Source: Ancistrus triradiatus (taxonomy: Eukaryota; Chordata; Actinopteri; Siluriformes; Loricariidae). From it: 64,000 nucleotides of DNA. The notes beneath the pieces were generated by a model. The model made no database searches. It was not told the origin of the DNA and worked only from the letters and a program-made list of their open reading frames with translations. This document shows positions 62,830 through 64,000 of the stretch, piece by piece. A program made the position numbers and the translations under genes. Positions within the stretch are counted from its first letter, which is position 1, and the number at the start of each line of letters is the position of its first letter. The stretch covers positions 1 to 64,000 of the forward strand of contig JAJAGP010000890.1 in NCBI GenBank assembly GCA_025084515.1, written 5' to 3'.

Positions 62830-63480
62830 CTGGTCACATTTCAATTGTGCAGTGCACGACAATGGCCCAAAATCAGCCACACATGAACAGGGCTTTTACT
62901 AGTTTAAATTTAGAATTCAGTTCATGCGTGTATGGAGCTTTAAACATGGCTCAGCCGTTCATGTGCTTGTTTATGAGATGTTAATGATGGGGAAGTGGTA
63001 ATTTCAGCTGTGCTGTTAGTGCTACTTAATATTCTCTCCCTATGCCTATATAGCACCATACCAGTGAGGAAGTAGGGATACTAATAAGAGAGTAGGGATC
63101 TATTTCAGACACAGCCATGTATTCAGTGTTGAAGTAGCGAGTGCTGTTTGCATTGCATGCAGTAAGTTGTGGAGGAACATTTCTGAAAATGTTTGGAACA
63201 ACGAATTGAAGACATTTAAAATAGTATCACCCCACTGAATATGCAGAATTTGACAAAACTACCAAGGGCAAAGAGGTTAAAGCTAAAGCCAGCAAGAATT
63301 CAGAGCCAGACACAAGCTAGCAGCCCCTGATATGTTTCTTTAACAATGAAGAAGGTTACATTAAAAGAAACATTGAACAAAAATGTTTCTTTTTGCTGTC
63401 ATTTGTACTGCTTAGGCAGAAAGAAAATAGGAACTGACCAGTCATATGTTAAAAAAATTTGAACAATCGATGCATCTCTA
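62830..63480. mobile_element. hAT-like non-autonomous element, copy 2
   Basis: Shares with 46128-46905, in the same orientation, GATCTATTTCAGACACAGCC, GTATCACCCCACTGAATATG and GGCAAAGAGGTTAAAGCTAA. It ends near AATCGATGCATCTCTAG. Its left end is poorly defined. Confidence 0.6.
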
Positions 63481-64000
63481 GTGTTGCGTAACAGTTAAAT
63501 TCAGGGCACACTGGAGTTTTAATGATTTAAGATCATTACTAAAAGTTCCTTGGGTTTGTTGAAATAGAATTATTTAAGTTACAAATTGCACTTTTATTTT
63601 TTGTTAGGAAAGATGTACCCTGATCCTTTCCTTAGTTGTTTTTACAACTTTATTTTATTTTTATTTTTTTATGTTGCTAAATGTTATAGCAGCAATTTCA
63701 TTACATTCAAAGGTGCCATTCTGATATTGTTTAATTGCAGTTATTTTACTTAAAGAAAAATATTCCTACACTGGAGCAGATTAATCAGTGTTCATTCCTG
63801 CACAAGCTAGAGTGAATATTTTTTACTTACACCCTGTGCAAACTGGACTGGTTTTTTGTATCTCTACTGGGCTGATTGGTGAGTATTTTAAAAAATTACA
63901 AAGTGGTAAAACTGAAGAGGCTTTAATCACCAGATTTGCAGTATGTAATGTAATTAAGTAATGCACTTTCAGAGTGCATGACACTGGGGTTTTTGTTAGG

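Overview
This is a stretch of a fish nuclear genome. It carries two split vertebrate genes with GT-AG introns, embedded in a dense mix of Tc1/mariner, hAT-like, tRNA-SINE and LTR elements of kinds typical of teleosts. The tRNA-SINEs and several Tc1 families suggest an otophysan such as a catfish or characin, but I cannot name the species.

Gene 1, minus strand, about 11.5-49.5 kb: apaf1, the apoptosome scaffold. From 5' to 3' (high to low coordinates) I can place a CARD (47.1 and 45.9 kb), the NB-ARC ATPase (43.6 to 29.0 kb), the helical region (28.5 to 21.5 kb) and WD40 propeller exons (20.7 to 11.5 kb). I give splice sites for 21 exons. The phases agree at every junction I could check outside the P-loop region. 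One NB-ARC exon was not found. The P-loop exon reads with frameshifts. The last WD40 exons are not in the window on the expected strand. A piece of what looks like the next WD40 exon lies on the opposite strand, inside a Tc1 copy at 13.3 kb.

Gene 2, plus strand, about 54.2-60.2 kb: dnajb9 (ERdj4), an ER-lumenal J-domain co-chaperone. It has a CCAAT-rich promoter, a non-coding first exon, an intact exon for the signal peptide and J domain, and a frame-broken last exon ending in a recognisable C-terminus and poly(A) signal. The two genes are divergently transcribed, with about 4.7 kb between their putative promoters.

Mobile DNA: at least five copies of one Tc1 family (called A here) and eight of another (B), plus single or partial copies of three more (C, D, E), fill the introns. 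None is intact. Other repeats are a fold-back element, a K family, hAT-like MITEs, tRNA-SINEs, a LINE 3' end and a Harbinger-like fragment. The most unusual object is an LTR element at 22.03-27.02 kb. It has two LTRs and a 5-bp target duplication, but its interior is almost entirely successive GC-rich minisatellites of about 30-bp period and no gag-pol that I recognise. A second, smaller LTR-like element with a 27-bp array lies at 29.35-30.20 kb.

Sequence quality looks uneven. Around 23-26.6, 29.4-31.6, 41.8-43.9 and 58.3-60.0 kb, single-base gains and losses are frequent compared with sibling repeat copies. The broken frames in apaf1 exon 4 and the last dnajb9 exon may therefore be assembly errors rather than real mutations.
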